Below are positions 38,940-47,841 of a stretch of 64,000 bases of DNA, piece after piece. Under the pieces are notes generated by a model. The model searched no databases. It was given only the letters and a program-made list of their open reading frames with translations, and was not told the origin of the DNA. A program made the translations under genes and the position numbers. Each line of letters opens with the position of its first letter. The first letter of the stretch is position 1. This DNA comes from Burkholderiales bacterium (GTDB lineage: Bacteria; Pseudomonadota; Gammaproteobacteria; Burkholderiales; Burkholderiaceae_C). The DNA lies in NCBI GenBank assembly GCA_017307855.1, contig JAFKGD010000002.1:496001-560000 (forward strand), given 5' to 3'.

Positions 38940-41117
38940 GTGCCTGACTCCGATAGCCCCGATCTCTCCATCTGCGCCAACGAACCCATCCGGGTGCCGG
39001 GCGCCATCCAGCCCCATGGCCTGCTCGCCATATTGGGGCGTGACGGGGGCCTGCGCGCTTACAGCGCCAACTGGCCCGACGCGACGGCAGCGCAGCGCGG
39101 CCTGGATGCCGTGGCGGCGAAGATCACGCACCTGCAGGACGGCGACAGTCCCGAGGCGCTGGGCCAGGTGCAGATCGATGGCCGCATGTTCGATGCCACG
39201 GCGCATGCGAAGGGCCAGCAGGTCACGCTCGAATTCGAAGCCGCCGGCCCGGCCGACCAGTTCCGCGCGCCCATCTATGCGCTCGCGCGCCACGCGCTGC
39301 CCAAACTGCAGCGCGTGACCGAGATGGCGGAGCTCCTGCAGTTCGCGGTCACCGAGCTCAAGGCGCTCACCGGGTTCGGCCGCTGCCTCCTCTACCGCTT
39401 CGACGAAGGCGGCCACGGCGAGGTGCTGGCAGAAGCGGTGGACCAAGGCTACGACTCGTATGCCGGCCATCACTTCCCAGCCGACGACATCCCCGCGCAG
39501 GCGCGCGAGCTCTACCTGACCAACCAGATCCGGCTCATTCCCGACGCCGGCTATCGGCCCGTACCGCTGCTGGCCGCCTATCCCGGCGTGGACGTCTCGG
39601 CGATCGATCTGTCGTTCGCCTCGCTGCGCAGCGTGTCGCCCGTGCATGTGGAGTACATGCGCAACATGGGCACGCTGGCATCGATGTCGGTGTCGCTGGT
39701 GGTGCAGGGCCGGCTGTGGGGCCTGATCTCGTGCCACAACCACGAGCCGCTGCACCTGCCGGTGCAGACCCGCGTGGCCTGCGAGCACCTGGGCCGCCTG
39801 GTGGCCATGCAGATCGCCGCGCGCGAGACGGCCAGCGATGTGAGCCTGCGCCTGGACTTGCGCCAGCTCACCCTGCATCTCGTGGCCGCGCTGGCCGAAA
39901 GCGACGCCACGCTGCGCGACCTGGTGGCACGTCCCGAGCTGCTGCAGCTCGCGCAAGCCGACGGCGCGGCCGTGGTACTCGACGACGGCTGCTGGCTGGT
40001 GGGCGACACGCCCGACGCCGATACCGTGCGCGCGCTTTCGGCCTGGCTGGCCGATTCCGGCCAGGCGGTGTACGCCACCGAACGGCTGTCGGATGCATGG
40101 CCCGCGGCCGGCCAACTGCAGTCGACCGCGGCGGGTGTCCTGGCCCTGTCGATCTCCGAGGTGCATCGCCACCAGATCATCTGGTTCCGCCCCGAGCGCG
40201 TACGCGCGATCCGCTGGGCCGGCGAGCCACGCAAGCCCAAGGTGCAGTCCGATGGCCGCATCCATCCACGCCTGAGCTTCGACGGCTGGCAGGAGCTGGT
40301 GCGAGGCCAGTCGGCGCCCTGGAGCGCCGCCCAGCTCAACGCAGCGCACGAGTTGCGCCAGGCACTGATCGGCATCGTGCTCAAGCGCGCCGAGGAGCTG
40401 GCCAAGGTGGCCACCGAGCTGGCACGCGTGAACAAGGAACTCGAGGCGTTCTCATACACCGTCTCGCACGACCTGCGCGCGCCGATGCGCCACATCTCGG
40501 GCTACGTCGATCTGGTGCTCGAAGGCGCCAGCGGCAAGCTCAGCGACAACGAGAACCGCTATCTCGCCCACACCAAGGACGCCGCCACCTACGCTGCGCG
40601 ACTGGTGGACGGTCTGCTGGATTTCTCGCGCATGGGACGCTCGGCGCTCAAGCGCGCCGACGTGGATGCGGACGCGCTCGTCGCCTCCCTCGTGCGCGAT
40701 GCGAAGCGGCTGGCCGGGCCACGCCGGATCGAATGGTCGGTGGCGCCCGGCCTGCCGCACCTGTGGGCCGATCCGGTGCTCATCGAGACCGCCGTGGGAA
40801 ACCTGATCTCCAACGCCGTGAAGTACACGCAGCAGCGCGAAGACGCGCACATCGAGATCCGCGCGGTGTCCACGCCCGCTGGCGACGGCCTCGAAGTCGC
40901 CGACAATGGCGTCGGCTTCGACATGCAATATGCAGGCAAGCTCTTCGGCGTTTTCCAGCGGCTGCACAGCTCGGAAGCCTTCGAAGGCACGGGCATCGGC
41001 CTGGCCACGCTGCGGCGCATCGTCGAGCGGCATGGCGGCACGGTATGGGCCCGCGGCGAACCCGGCCGGGGCGCCACGTTCGGCTTCACCCTGCCGCGCG
41101 CGCCGGCCACCACCTGA
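38940..41117 (+). CDS. bphP: Bacteriophytochrome histidine kinase
   Basis: A 725-residue red/far-red photoreceptor kinase. Order: PAS (about 10-110) with the biliverdin-attaching Cys12 (SICANEPIRVPGAIQPHG region), GAF (130-300) with the pyrrole-water motif PADDIPAQARELYL and the H in RSVSPVHVEYMRNM, PHY (315-490) with the tongue motif PRLSFDGW, HisKA (H in YTVSHDLRAPM) and HATPase (DNGVGFD... GTGIGLATLRRI). The GTG start at 38940 follows a GGAG ribosome site by 6 bases. Its receiver follows at 41152. No haem oxygenase (bphO) is in the window, so biliverdin must come from elsewhere. Confidence 0.95.
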   Translation: MPDSDSPDLSICANEPIRVPGAIQPHGLLAILGRDGGLRAYSANWPDATAAQRGLDAVAAKITHLQDGDSPEALGQVQIDGRMFDATAHAKGQQVTLEFEAAGPADQFRAPIYALARHALPKLQRVTEMAELLQFAVTELKALTGFGRCLLYRFDEGGHGEVLAEAVDQGYDSYAGHHFPADDIPAQARELYLTNQIRLIPDAGYRPVPLLAAYPGVDVSAIDLSFASLRSVSPVHVEYMRNMGTLASMSVSLVVQGRLWGLISCHNHEPLHLPVQTRVACEHLGRLVAMQIAARETASDVSLRLDLRQLTLHLVAALAESDATLRDLVARPELLQLAQADGAAVVLDDGCWLVGDTPDADTVRALSAWLADSGQAVYATERLSDAWPAAGQLQSTAAGVLALSISEVHRHQIIWFRPERVRAIRWAGEPRKPKVQSDGRIHPRLSFDGWQELVRGQSAPWSAAQLNAAHELRQALIGIVLKRAEELAKVATELARVNKELEAFSYTVSHDLRAPMRHISGYVDLVLEGASGKLSDNENRYLAHTKDAATYAARLVDGLLDFSRMGRSALKRADVDADALVASLVRDAKRLAGPRRIEWSVAPGLPHLWADPVLIETAVGNLISNAVKYTQQREDAHIEIRAVSTPAGDGLEVADNGVGFDMQYAGKLFGVFQRLHSSEAFEGTGIGLATLRRIVERHGGTVWARGEPGRGATFGFTLPRAPATT

Positions 41118-41151
41118 GCGCACAAAAAACCAAGACAGAAAGAAAGCCCTG

Positions 41152-41607
41152 ATGCTCAAGCCCATCCTGCTGGTCGAAGACGACAAGCGAGATCTCGAAC
41201 TGACCCTGCTGGCGCTCGAGCGCAGCCAGCTCGCCAACGAAGTGGTGGTGACCCGCGACGGCGAGCAGGCGCTGAACTACCTGCGCCGCCAGGGCGAATA
41301 CGCCGGCCGCAGCGAAGGCAACCCGTCGCTGCTGCTGCTGGATCTCAAGCTGCCCAAGATCAACGGGCTCGAGGTGCTGGAGCAGGTGCGGGCGTCCGAG
41401 CAGCTGCGCAGCATTCCGGTGGTGATGCTCACCTCGTCGCACGAGGAATCCGACGTGCTCAAGAGCTACCAGCTCGGTGTCAATGCCTACGTGGTCAAGC
41501 CGGTCGACTTCAAGCAGTTCGTCGAGGCCATCTCCGACCTCGGCATGTTCTGGGCCCTGCTCAACGAGCCGCCGCCAGGCTCGCAGCGCGTGAGGCGTCA
41601 GGGCTGA
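41152..41607 (+). CDS. Single-domain response regulator (BphR/Rcp1-like)
   Basis: A 151-residue receiver with no output domain: acidic pairs ED/DD at the N-terminus (LVEDDKRD), phosphoacceptor aspartate in LLLLDLKLPKINGLEVL, Thr in VVMLTSS and Lys in YVVKPVDF. The R/G-rich extension PLxNEPPPGSQ resembles phytochrome-partnered Rcp1 receivers. The ATG at 41152 is 35 bases after the phytochrome gene; it is almost certainly phosphorylated by it. Confidence 0.95.
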   Translation: MLKPILLVEDDKRDLELTLLALERSQLANEVVVTRDGEQALNYLRRQGEYAGRSEGNPSLLLLDLKLPKINGLEVLEQVRASEQLRSIPVVMLTSSHEESDVLKSYQLGVNAYVVKPVDFKQFVEAISDLGMFWALLNEPPPGSQRVRRQG

Positions 41608-41608
41608 G

Positions 41609-41878
41609 ATGGCCGCGTCCAGCGAGGTCATCCGTCGCGTCGAGGAAGGTGGCTGGACACTCGTGTTCACGCGCGGCGCCGAAGACAACGACGACTATCT
41701 CTACCACAGCGTGCAGATCGTGCAGGGCGAGACGTCGCGCAGCCGGATCACGGTTTCCAAGCCCGACATGGCAACGGACGCCGTGCTGCGCCTGCTGGAG
41801 CGGCGCGCGCGCGCCTGGATCGTCGACTTCCAGTCGCGCCCGGTCGAGCCGCCGCCCGACGCGCAGCCGCTGACCTGA
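41609..41878 (+). CDS. Small uncharacterised protein in the phytochrome operon
   Basis: An 89-residue protein starting one base after the receiver's stop codon (TGAGATG), so translation is probably coupled. It is acidic-basic mixed with no signal peptide or membrane segment. EEGGWTLVFTRGAEDNDDYLYHSVQIVQ looks like a small beta-rich domain. I do not recognise the family. Its fixed place behind bphP and the receiver suggests a function in that light-signalling pathway (inference). Confidence 0.7.
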   Translation: MAASSEVIRRVEEGGWTLVFTRGAEDNDDYLYHSVQIVQGETSRSRITVSKPDMATDAVLRLLERRARAWIVDFQSRPVEPPPDAQPLT

Positions 41879-41887
41879 GGCGGCGGC

Positions 41888-42802
41888 TCAGCAAGCCGCC
41901 CCACCCGCTTGCGCGTGATAGTGCTGCAACAGCCTGTCCAGCAGGTCCTGCGGAGCGGCGGGAAGCTTTTCGCCGCTGCGCACCAGCGCCTGACGCTCAC
42001 GCATCCGCCATTCGTCGGTCAACTCCACGAGTGCGAGCCCCGCGCCGTCCAGGTGGCGGCTGGCCGCGCTTTCGGGCACCACCCCCACGCCCACGCCGGC
42101 GCCGATCATCAGGCACATGGCGTCGAAGCTCGCCAGTTGAACGCGCAGGCGCAACGGCCGCCCCAGCCGTTCGGTGATCTGGCCCAGGAACGCCTGCAGC
42201 GTGCTGCCGGCATGCATGCCCACGTGCGGCTCATCCAGTGTGTCTGCGAAGGCGATGCGGCGACGGCGCGCCAGCCGGTGGCCGCGCGGCACGGCCAGCA
42301 CCAGCTGGTCGGTGCTGAAGTGGATGGCCGTGAGACCGAGCGTATCCACGCGGCCGGCGACGATGCCCAGGTCGGCACGGCCCTCCACCACGTCGCGGGC
42401 GATCTCGGGGTTGGGTTTCTCGCGCAGGTCGACGCTGTAGCCGGGATTGGTGGCCAGCCAGGCCGCCAGCACGCCCGGCAGGAAATCGGTGACGGCGGTG
42501 GTGTTGGCGAACACGCGCACGTGGCCGCGCGAGCCATCGCCGTAATCGAGCAGGTCGGTGCGCAGCCGCTCGGCCTGATGCAGCACCAGGCGCGCGTGAT
42601 GCAGCACGGCCTCGCCGGCGGGAAGCAGGCTCACGCCCCGCGCCTGGCGTGCCAGCAAAGGCACGCCAGCTCGCGCCTCCATCGCCTTGATGCGCGCGCT
42701 GGCGGCCGCCAGCGAGAGATGCTGCTGCTGCGCGGCGCGCGTGAGGTTGCGGTGCTCGGCCGCGGCCACGAAGAGTCGCAGGTCGGTCAGGTCGAAGTTC
42801 AT
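41888..42802 (-). CDS. LysR-family regulator of the adjacent CoA-ester pathway
   Basis: A 304-residue LysR regulator: winged HTH at residues 1-65 (LRLFVAAAEHRNLTRAAQQQHLSLAAASARIKAME) and a periplasmic-binding-like effector domain. It is divergently transcribed from the hydratase-led operon at 42933 with a 130-base gap. In Pseudomonas and Yersinia the equivalent regulator ItcR, encoded divergently from the itaconate catabolic operon, responds to itaconate; the arrangement is the same here. I leave the symbol blank because the effector is inferred. Confidence 0.9.
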   Translation of the reverse strand: MNFDLTDLRLFVAAAEHRNLTRAAQQQHLSLAAASARIKAMEARAGVPLLARQARGVSLLPAGEAVLHHARLVLHQAERLRTDLLDYGDGSRGHVRVFANTTAVTDFLPGVLAAWLATNPGYSVDLREKPNPEIARDVVEGRADLGIVAGRVDTLGLTAIHFSTDQLVLAVPRGHRLARRRRIAFADTLDEPHVGMHAGSTLQAFLGQITERLGRPLRLRVQLASFDAMCLMIGAGVGVGVVPESAASRHLDGAGLALVELTDEWRMRERQALVRSGEKLPAAPQDLLDRLLQHYHAQAGGAAC

Positions 42803-42856
42803 TCAGCCAATGCTAGTGCAGCCTTCAGTCAAACCGAACGCTTTGTCCAGAAATCG

Positions 42857-42867
42857 TTGATGGTCAA
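42857..42867. promoter_or_regulatory. Candidate LysR-type operator
   Basis: TTGA-TGG-TCAA, an inverted repeat with a 3-bp spacer midway in the 42803-42932 divergent gap. LysR regulators bind short AT-edged dyads of this sort, but the repeat is short and could occur by chance. Confidence 0.4.
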
Positions 42868-42932
42868 TTGGGCGGCGACGCAGCATCATTCTCAGTCTTC
42901 GGATTCACGGAACGCAGACCGCCTCGTTCGGC

Positions 42933-43826
42933 ATGGCCATGCAGCACGCAAGCACCCCCTCCCCGGCCCTGGATATCGCCGCGCTGCAGGCCTGGCAGGG
43001 CCGTAGCGAGACGCTGCACGACCGCATCACCGCCGCTCCCCTGGCGGCGCTGGCGGCCACGCTCGACCGCGACGACACGCTGCCGGCCGACGGCACGCCG
43101 CTGCCGGCCCTGTGGCACTGGCTGTTCTTCCTGCCCATGGCGCCGCAGCACGAGATCGGCTCCGACGGCCATCCCCGGCGCGGCGGGTTCCTTCCGCCCG
43201 TTCCGCTGCCGCGCCGCATGTGGGCCGGCGGGCGGCTGCAGTGGCATGCGCCGCTGGCCGTGGGCGACGCGGTGCGGCGCGTCTCGCGCATCGAATCGGT
43301 CACGCACAAGAGCGGGCGCAGCGGCGAGATGGTGTTCGTCCTCGTGCGCCACGAGGTGCACGGCCCCGGTGGCCTGGCGCTCAGCGAAGAGCACGACATC
43401 GTCTACCGTGCCGCGGCGCAGCCCGGCGATCCGGCGCCGCTGCCGACGCCAGCGCCCGCCACCGCCGCATTTTCGCGGGAGGTGTTCGCCGATCCGGTGC
43501 TGCTGTTCCGCTATTCCGCGCTCACATTCAACGGCCACCGCATTCACTACGACCGCTCGTACGCGACTCAGGAAGAGGGCTACCCCGGCCTCGTCGTGCA
43601 CGGCCCGCTGATCGCCACACTTCTGGTCGACCTGCTGCGGCGCCATCACCCGGGCCGGCGCCTGGAGCGCTTCTCTTTCCGGGCCGTGCGTCCCACCTTC
43701 GACCAGCATGTCATGCGCATCTGCGGCGAGACCGCGGCAGGTGGCGACGGCAACGCCTTCAGGCTGTGGGCGCAGGATCACGAAGGCTTCCTCACCATGC
43801 AGGCCGACGCTGAACTCGCGCCCTGA
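42933..43826 (+). CDS. MaoC-like acyl-CoA hydratase, probable itaconyl-CoA hydratase
   Basis: A 297-residue double-hot-dog hydratase. Two MaoC-like halves are visible, with the second containing the catalytic YSALTFNGHRIHYDRSYA segment (Asn-x-x-His-x-x-His pattern), as in mesaconyl-C4-CoA hydratase (HTD2) relatives. In the Pseudomonas aeruginosa itaconate operon the first gene (ich) codes for this type of enzyme, which hydrates itaconyl-CoA to citramalyl-CoA. The order LysR/hydratase/acyl-CoA dehydrogenase/CoA-transferase/CoA lyase here agrees. Start is ATG 42933, with an internal ATG two codons later. Confidence 0.85.
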   Translation: MAMQHASTPSPALDIAALQAWQGRSETLHDRITAAPLAALAATLDRDDTLPADGTPLPALWHWLFFLPMAPQHEIGSDGHPRRGGFLPPVPLPRRMWAGGRLQWHAPLAVGDAVRRVSRIESVTHKSGRSGEMVFVLVRHEVHGPGGLALSEEHDIVYRAAAQPGDPAPLPTPAPATAAFSREVFADPVLLFRYSALTFNGHRIHYDRSYATQEEGYPGLVVHGPLIATLLVDLLRRHHPGRRLERFSFRAVRPTFDQHVMRICGETAAGGDGNAFRLWAQDHEGFLTMQADAELAP

Positions 43827-43844
43827 ATCGCAGCGGCACACGCC

Positions 43845-45011
43845 ATGATCCCGACCCAGTTCGACGACCGCTTCCCCGACATCCGCGACGCCGTGCGCGC
43901 GCTGTGTGCAGAGTTCCCTGACGAGTACCACCGCGAGGTGGACGAGGCGCGTGCCTACCCCGAGGCCTTCGTCGATGCGTTGACCAAGGCAGGCTGGATG
44001 GCCGCGCTGATCCCGCAGGAGTACGGTGGCTCCGGCCTGGGCCTGGCCGAGGCCTCGGTGATCATGGAAGAGATCAACCGCTCGGGCGGCAACTCCGGCG
44101 CCTGCCACGGCCAGATGTACAACATGGGCACGCTGCTGCGCCATGGCTCGACAGCCCAGAAAGAGCTCTACCTGCCCCGGATCGCCAGCGGCGAGTGGCG
44201 CCTGCAGTCCATGGGCGTGACCGAGCCCACAACCGGCACTGACACCACGAAGATCAAGACCACCGCCGTGAGGAAGGGCGACCGCTGGGTCGTCAACGGC
44301 CAGAAGGTGTGGATCAGCCGCGTGCAACACAGCGACTGGATGATCCTGCTGGCCCGCACCACGCCGCTGGCCGAGGTGAAGAGGAAGACCGAAGGCATGT
44401 CGATCTTCATGGTGGACCTGCGCGCGGCCGAGCAGAACGGTATGACCGTGCGGCCCATTCCCAACATGGTCAACCACGAGACGAACGAGCTGTTCTTCGA
44501 GAACCTCGAGATCCCGGCTGAGAATCTCATCGGCCAGGAAGGCCAGGGCTTCAGGTACATCCTCGACGGCCTCAATGCCGAGCGCACACTGATCGCCGCC
44601 GAGTGCATCGGCGACGGCTACTGGTTCCTCGACCGCGTGACGAAGTACGTGTGCGAGCGCGAAGTGTTCGGCCGTCCCATCGGTCAGAACCAGGGTGTGC
44701 AGTTTCCCATCGCCGATGCGTACATTGAGGTGGAGGCCGCCAACCTCATGCGCTGGGAAGCCTGCGCGAAGTTCGATGCCCAGGCGCCATGCGGCGCGCA
44801 GGCCAACATGGCCAAGTACCTGGCGGCCAAGGCGAGCTGGGAGGCAGCCAATGCGGCGATCCAGTTCCACGGCGGCTTCGGCTTCGCCTGCGAGTACGAC
44901 GTGGAACGCAAGTTCCGCGAAACGCGGCTCTACCAGGTGGCTCCCGTGTCCACCAACATGATTTATTCGTACGTGGCCGAGCACATCCTCGGCCTGCCCC
45001 GATCGTTCTGA
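43845..45011 (+). CDS. Acyl-CoA dehydrogenase of the itaconate-type cluster
   Basis: A 388-residue FAD-dependent acyl-CoA dehydrogenase. N-terminal helical, central beta (QSMGVTEPTTGTDTTK), and C-terminal helical domains are complete. The usual catalytic Glu in the C-terminal YEG..T segment is missing: the sequence reads LYQVAPVSTNMIY. An alternative base E246 stands in LNAERTLIAAE, the place used by isovaleryl-CoA and long-chain dehydrogenases. An enzyme of this sort is present in the P. aeruginosa itaconate operon, where its role is not settled. It follows the hydratase by 18 bases. Confidence 0.9.
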   Translation: MIPTQFDDRFPDIRDAVRALCAEFPDEYHREVDEARAYPEAFVDALTKAGWMAALIPQEYGGSGLGLAEASVIMEEINRSGGNSGACHGQMYNMGTLLRHGSTAQKELYLPRIASGEWRLQSMGVTEPTTGTDTTKIKTTAVRKGDRWVVNGQKVWISRVQHSDWMILLARTTPLAEVKRKTEGMSIFMVDLRAAEQNGMTVRPIPNMVNHETNELFFENLEIPAENLIGQEGQGFRYILDGLNAERTLIAAECIGDGYWFLDRVTKYVCEREVFGRPIGQNQGVQFPIADAYIEVEAANLMRWEACAKFDAQAPCGAQANMAKYLAAKASWEAANAAIQFHGGFGFACEYDVERKFRETRLYQVAPVSTNMIYSYVAEHILGLPRSF

Positions 45012-45027
45012 CCCGAGGATTGCCACC

Positions 45028-46221
45028 ATGCCCCGCCCGCTCGATGGCATCACCGTGGTGTCGCTCGAACACGCGATTGCCGCGCCCTTCTGTACGCGCC
45101 AGCTGGCCGACCTGGGCGCGCGCGTCATCAAGGTGGAGCGCCCGGGTGCGGGCGACTTCGCGCGCGCCTACGACCAGCGCGTGCGCGGCCAGTCGTCCCA
45201 CTTTGTCTGGACCAATCGCTCGAAGGAAAGCGTGGCGCTCGACCTCAAGGACGCCGAGGCGCTCGACGCGCTGAACCAGATCGTCGCGCGCGCCGACGTG
45301 CTGGTGCAGAACCTTGCGCCCGGCGCCGCCGCGCGCATGGGGCTGGACTGGGACACCCTGCATGCGCGCCATCCGCGCCTGGTGCTCTGCGACATCTCGG
45401 GCTACGGCAGCGACGGCCCCTACCGCGACAAGAAGGCCTACGACCTGCTGATCCAGAGCGAGGCCGGCCTGCTCTCCATCACCGGTACGCCCGACGAGCC
45501 CAGCAAGGCCGGCTGCTCCATCGCCGACATCGCGGCCGGCATGTATGCCTACTCGGGAATCCTGTCGGCGCTGCTGCTGCGCGACCGCACGGGCGAAGGC
45601 AGCCGCATCGATGTCTCCATGCTCGAATCGCTGGGCGAGTGGATGGGCTTTCCGATGTACTACGCCTTCGAGGGCGCGGCGCCGCCGCCGCGCGCCGCCG
45701 CATCGCACGCCAGCATCTACCCCTACGGCCCCTTCGAGGCCGGCGACGGCGGCACGGTGATGCTTGGCCTGCAGAACGAACGCGAATGGCGCATCTTCTG
45801 CGAGCAGGTACTGCAGGATGCGCAGCTCACCACCGACACGCGCTTCGCCAGCAATGCGCAGCGCAACGCCAACCGGACCGAGCTCAGGGCGCTGATCGTC
45901 GCGCGCTTCGCCAGCCTGTCGACGGCCGAGGTGGAAGCGCGCCTGGACGCCGCCGGCATCGCCAACGCGCGCATGAACGACATGGCCGGCCTGTGGTCGC
46001 ATCCGCAGCTGGCGGCGCGGGAACGCTGGACCTCGGTCGGCACGCCTGCGGGCGACGTACCCGCACTGCTGCCACCGGCCAGCAGCAGCGCGTTCGCGCC
46101 GCGCATGGACGCCGTCCCCGCCGTGGGCCAGCACACGGCGGATGTTCTGCGCGAGCTGGGACTGGGGCGGGAGGCCATCGCACGGCTCGCGCCCGCCGCG
46201 GTACCGGAGACCGCGGCATGA
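45028..46221 (+). CDS. CaiB/BaiF CoA-transferase, probable itaconate CoA-transferase
   Basis: A 397-residue family III CoA-transferase. The catalytic aspartate is D167 in CSIADIAAGMY; the N-terminal GITVVSLEHAIAAPFCTRQLADLGARVIKVERPG is a family hallmark. It would move CoA from succinyl-CoA to a dicarboxylate such as itaconate, the activation step. The stop overlaps the start of the CoA lyase gene (ATGA). Confidence 0.9.
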   Translation: MPRPLDGITVVSLEHAIAAPFCTRQLADLGARVIKVERPGAGDFARAYDQRVRGQSSHFVWTNRSKESVALDLKDAEALDALNQIVARADVLVQNLAPGAAARMGLDWDTLHARHPRLVLCDISGYGSDGPYRDKKAYDLLIQSEAGLLSITGTPDEPSKAGCSIADIAAGMYAYSGILSALLLRDRTGEGSRIDVSMLESLGEWMGFPMYYAFEGAAPPPRAAASHASIYPYGPFEAGDGGTVMLGLQNEREWRIFCEQVLQDAQLTTDTRFASNAQRNANRTELRALIVARFASLSTAEVEARLDAAGIANARMNDMAGLWSHPQLAARERWTSVGTPAGDVPALLPPASSSAFAPRMDAVPAVGQHTADVLRELGLGREAIARLAPAAVPETAA

Positions 46222-47075
46222 GCCACATGGCGCTCGTCGATCCGGTGGCGGCGTCCACCACCCTGCTCTTCGTGCCCGCGACGCGCCCCGAGCGCTTCGC
46301 GCGCGCGCATGCCAGCGGTGCGGGCCTCGTGATCGTCGATCTGGAAGACGCCGTCGCGCCCGACGCGCGCGAAGCCGCGCGCGCGTCGCTGGATGCGTCG
46401 CTCGACACCCTGTCCGCTGGCGAGCGTGCGCGCACGCTGGTACGCATCAACGGCGATGGCACACCGTGGCACGCCGGCGATGTGGCCGCCGCCGCCGGCT
46501 GGAGGGGGCGGGGTCTGGCGGGGCTCGTCCTGCCCAAGGCCGAATCGGCCGCAGCGATCGCGGCGCTGCATCTGGCGCTGGGGCCGGGCGCGCGCATCGT
46601 GCCGTTGATCGAATCGGGAGTGGGCCTGGATGCCGTGGACGCCATCGCCAGCGCGCCCGGCGTCACGCGCCTGGCCTTCGGCCACCTCGACTTCATGGCC
46701 GACCTGGGCATGGCCTGCGAAGGCGACGAGCCCGAACTGGTTCCCGCGCGTTTCGCGCTGGTGCGCGGCTCGCGCCGCGCCGGTATCGCGGCACCCATCG
46801 ACGGTGTGACGGCCGACACACGGGATCCGCAGCGCATCGCCCGCGACGCCGCCCGTAGCCTGCGCATGGGTTTCGGCGGCAAGCTGTGCATCCATCCGGA
46901 TCAGGTCGGCCCGGTACGCGAGGCCTTCCGCCCCGATGCCGCGCAACTCGACTGGTCGGGCCGCGTGGTCGCACTGGCCGACCAGGGTCAGGCGCTGTTC
47001 ACGCTGGACGGGCGGATGGTCGACGCGCCCGTGATCGCGCTGGCGCGGCGCGTGCTGGCGAGGGCCGCCGGCTGA
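46218..47075 (+). CDS. CitE-like CoA-ester lyase, probable citramalyl-CoA lyase
   Basis: A 285-residue TIM-barrel lyase of the HpcH/HpaI/CitE family. Key parts: LLFVPATRPERFARA, DLEDAVAPDAR (metal and Arg contacts), LVLPKAES, PLIESGVGL, FGHLDFMADLG and the C-terminal GFGGKLCIHPDQ. The last step of itaconate breakdown cleaves citramalyl-CoA to acetyl-CoA and pyruvate. ATG 46218 overlaps the previous stop by four bases. The lyase ends the operon, convergent with an ankyrin gene. Confidence 0.9.
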   Translation: MSHMALVDPVAASTTLLFVPATRPERFARAHASGAGLVIVDLEDAVAPDAREAARASLDASLDTLSAGERARTLVRINGDGTPWHAGDVAAAAGWRGRGLAGLVLPKAESAAAIAALHLALGPGARIVPLIESGVGLDAVDAIASAPGVTRLAFGHLDFMADLGMACEGDEPELVPARFALVRGSRRAGIAAPIDGVTADTRDPQRIARDAARSLRMGFGGKLCIHPDQVGPVREAFRPDAAQLDWSGRVVALADQGQALFTLDGRMVDAPVIALARRVLARAAG

Positions 47076-47810
47076 TCAGCCGCCCGCCTGCTCCAGCATC
47101 CGCACCATCTGCGCATAGCCGCGCGCCCGCGCGAGCTGCAGCGGCGTGTTGCCCTGGCGGTCGGCGAGCTTGAGATTGGCGCCAGCGTCGATCAGCGCCT
47201 GCAGCGTCTTCTGATGGCGCGGGCCGCCGTCGCCCAGGACCACGGCTTCGATGGCGGCGGTCCAGTGCAGGTTGTTGACGTGGTCCAGCGGGGCGCCCGC
47301 AGCGATGAGCTGGCGCACGACGCGGTCGTGGCCCAGGTGCGCGGCGGCGATGAGCGCCGTGCCGTCGTAGCGGCTGGTGACGAGCTTCGCGCTGGCGCCC
47401 AGCGAGAGCAGCAGGCGCAACGTGTCCTCGTCGTCGGCCACCGAGGCGATGGTGACGGCGTCGTAGCGGTCGTTCTCCAGCGCGCCCAAGTCGGCGCCGG
47501 CCTGGGCCAGCGCGCGGATGACGGCCTGCTGGCGCGCGAAGGCCGCCACGTGCAGCGGCGTGCGTCCGCGCGCATCGCGCACTTCCAGCGTGCCAGGCGC
47601 CGCGCGGCCCACGGCGGCGGCGTCCCCCTGCGCGGCCGCGGCCAGCAGGCCGGTGTAGGCCGCACGCTCGGCGGACGAAGGCGCCACCTGCGCGCCGGCC
47701 GACAGCGCAGCACCGAAGGCCAGCAGCACGGCGGCCGTGCGCAGCGCGCCGGTGCGAGCACGGCCGCGGCGGACGGGGCGAGTCAAGGATCGCGAAGCGC
47801 GTGTCTGCAT
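47076..47810 (-). CDS. Exported ankyrin-repeat protein
   Basis: A 244-residue protein: signal peptide to about residue 41 (TAAVLLAFGAALSAGA), then five or so ankyrin repeats of the form GRTPLHVAAFARQQAVIRALAQAGAD. Ankyrin stacks bind other proteins, here probably in the periplasm. It follows the HbpS-like gene by 31 bases on the minus strand, with the kinase and regulator further upstream. The link to that system is positional only. Confidence 0.88.
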   Translation of the reverse strand: MQTRASRSLTRPVRRGRARTGALRTAAVLLAFGAALSAGAQVAPSSAERAAYTGLLAAAAQGDAAAVGRAAPGTLEVRDARGRTPLHVAAFARQQAVIRALAQAGADLGALENDRYDAVTIASVADDEDTLRLLLSLGASAKLVTSRYDGTALIAAAHLGHDRVVRQLIAAGAPLDHVNNLHWTAAIEAVVLGDGGPRHQKTLQALIDAGANLKLADRQGNTPLQLARARGYAQMVRMLEQAGG

Positions 47811-47841
47811 GGCGTGCTCCTGGCAGGTGGTGGATGGGCTA

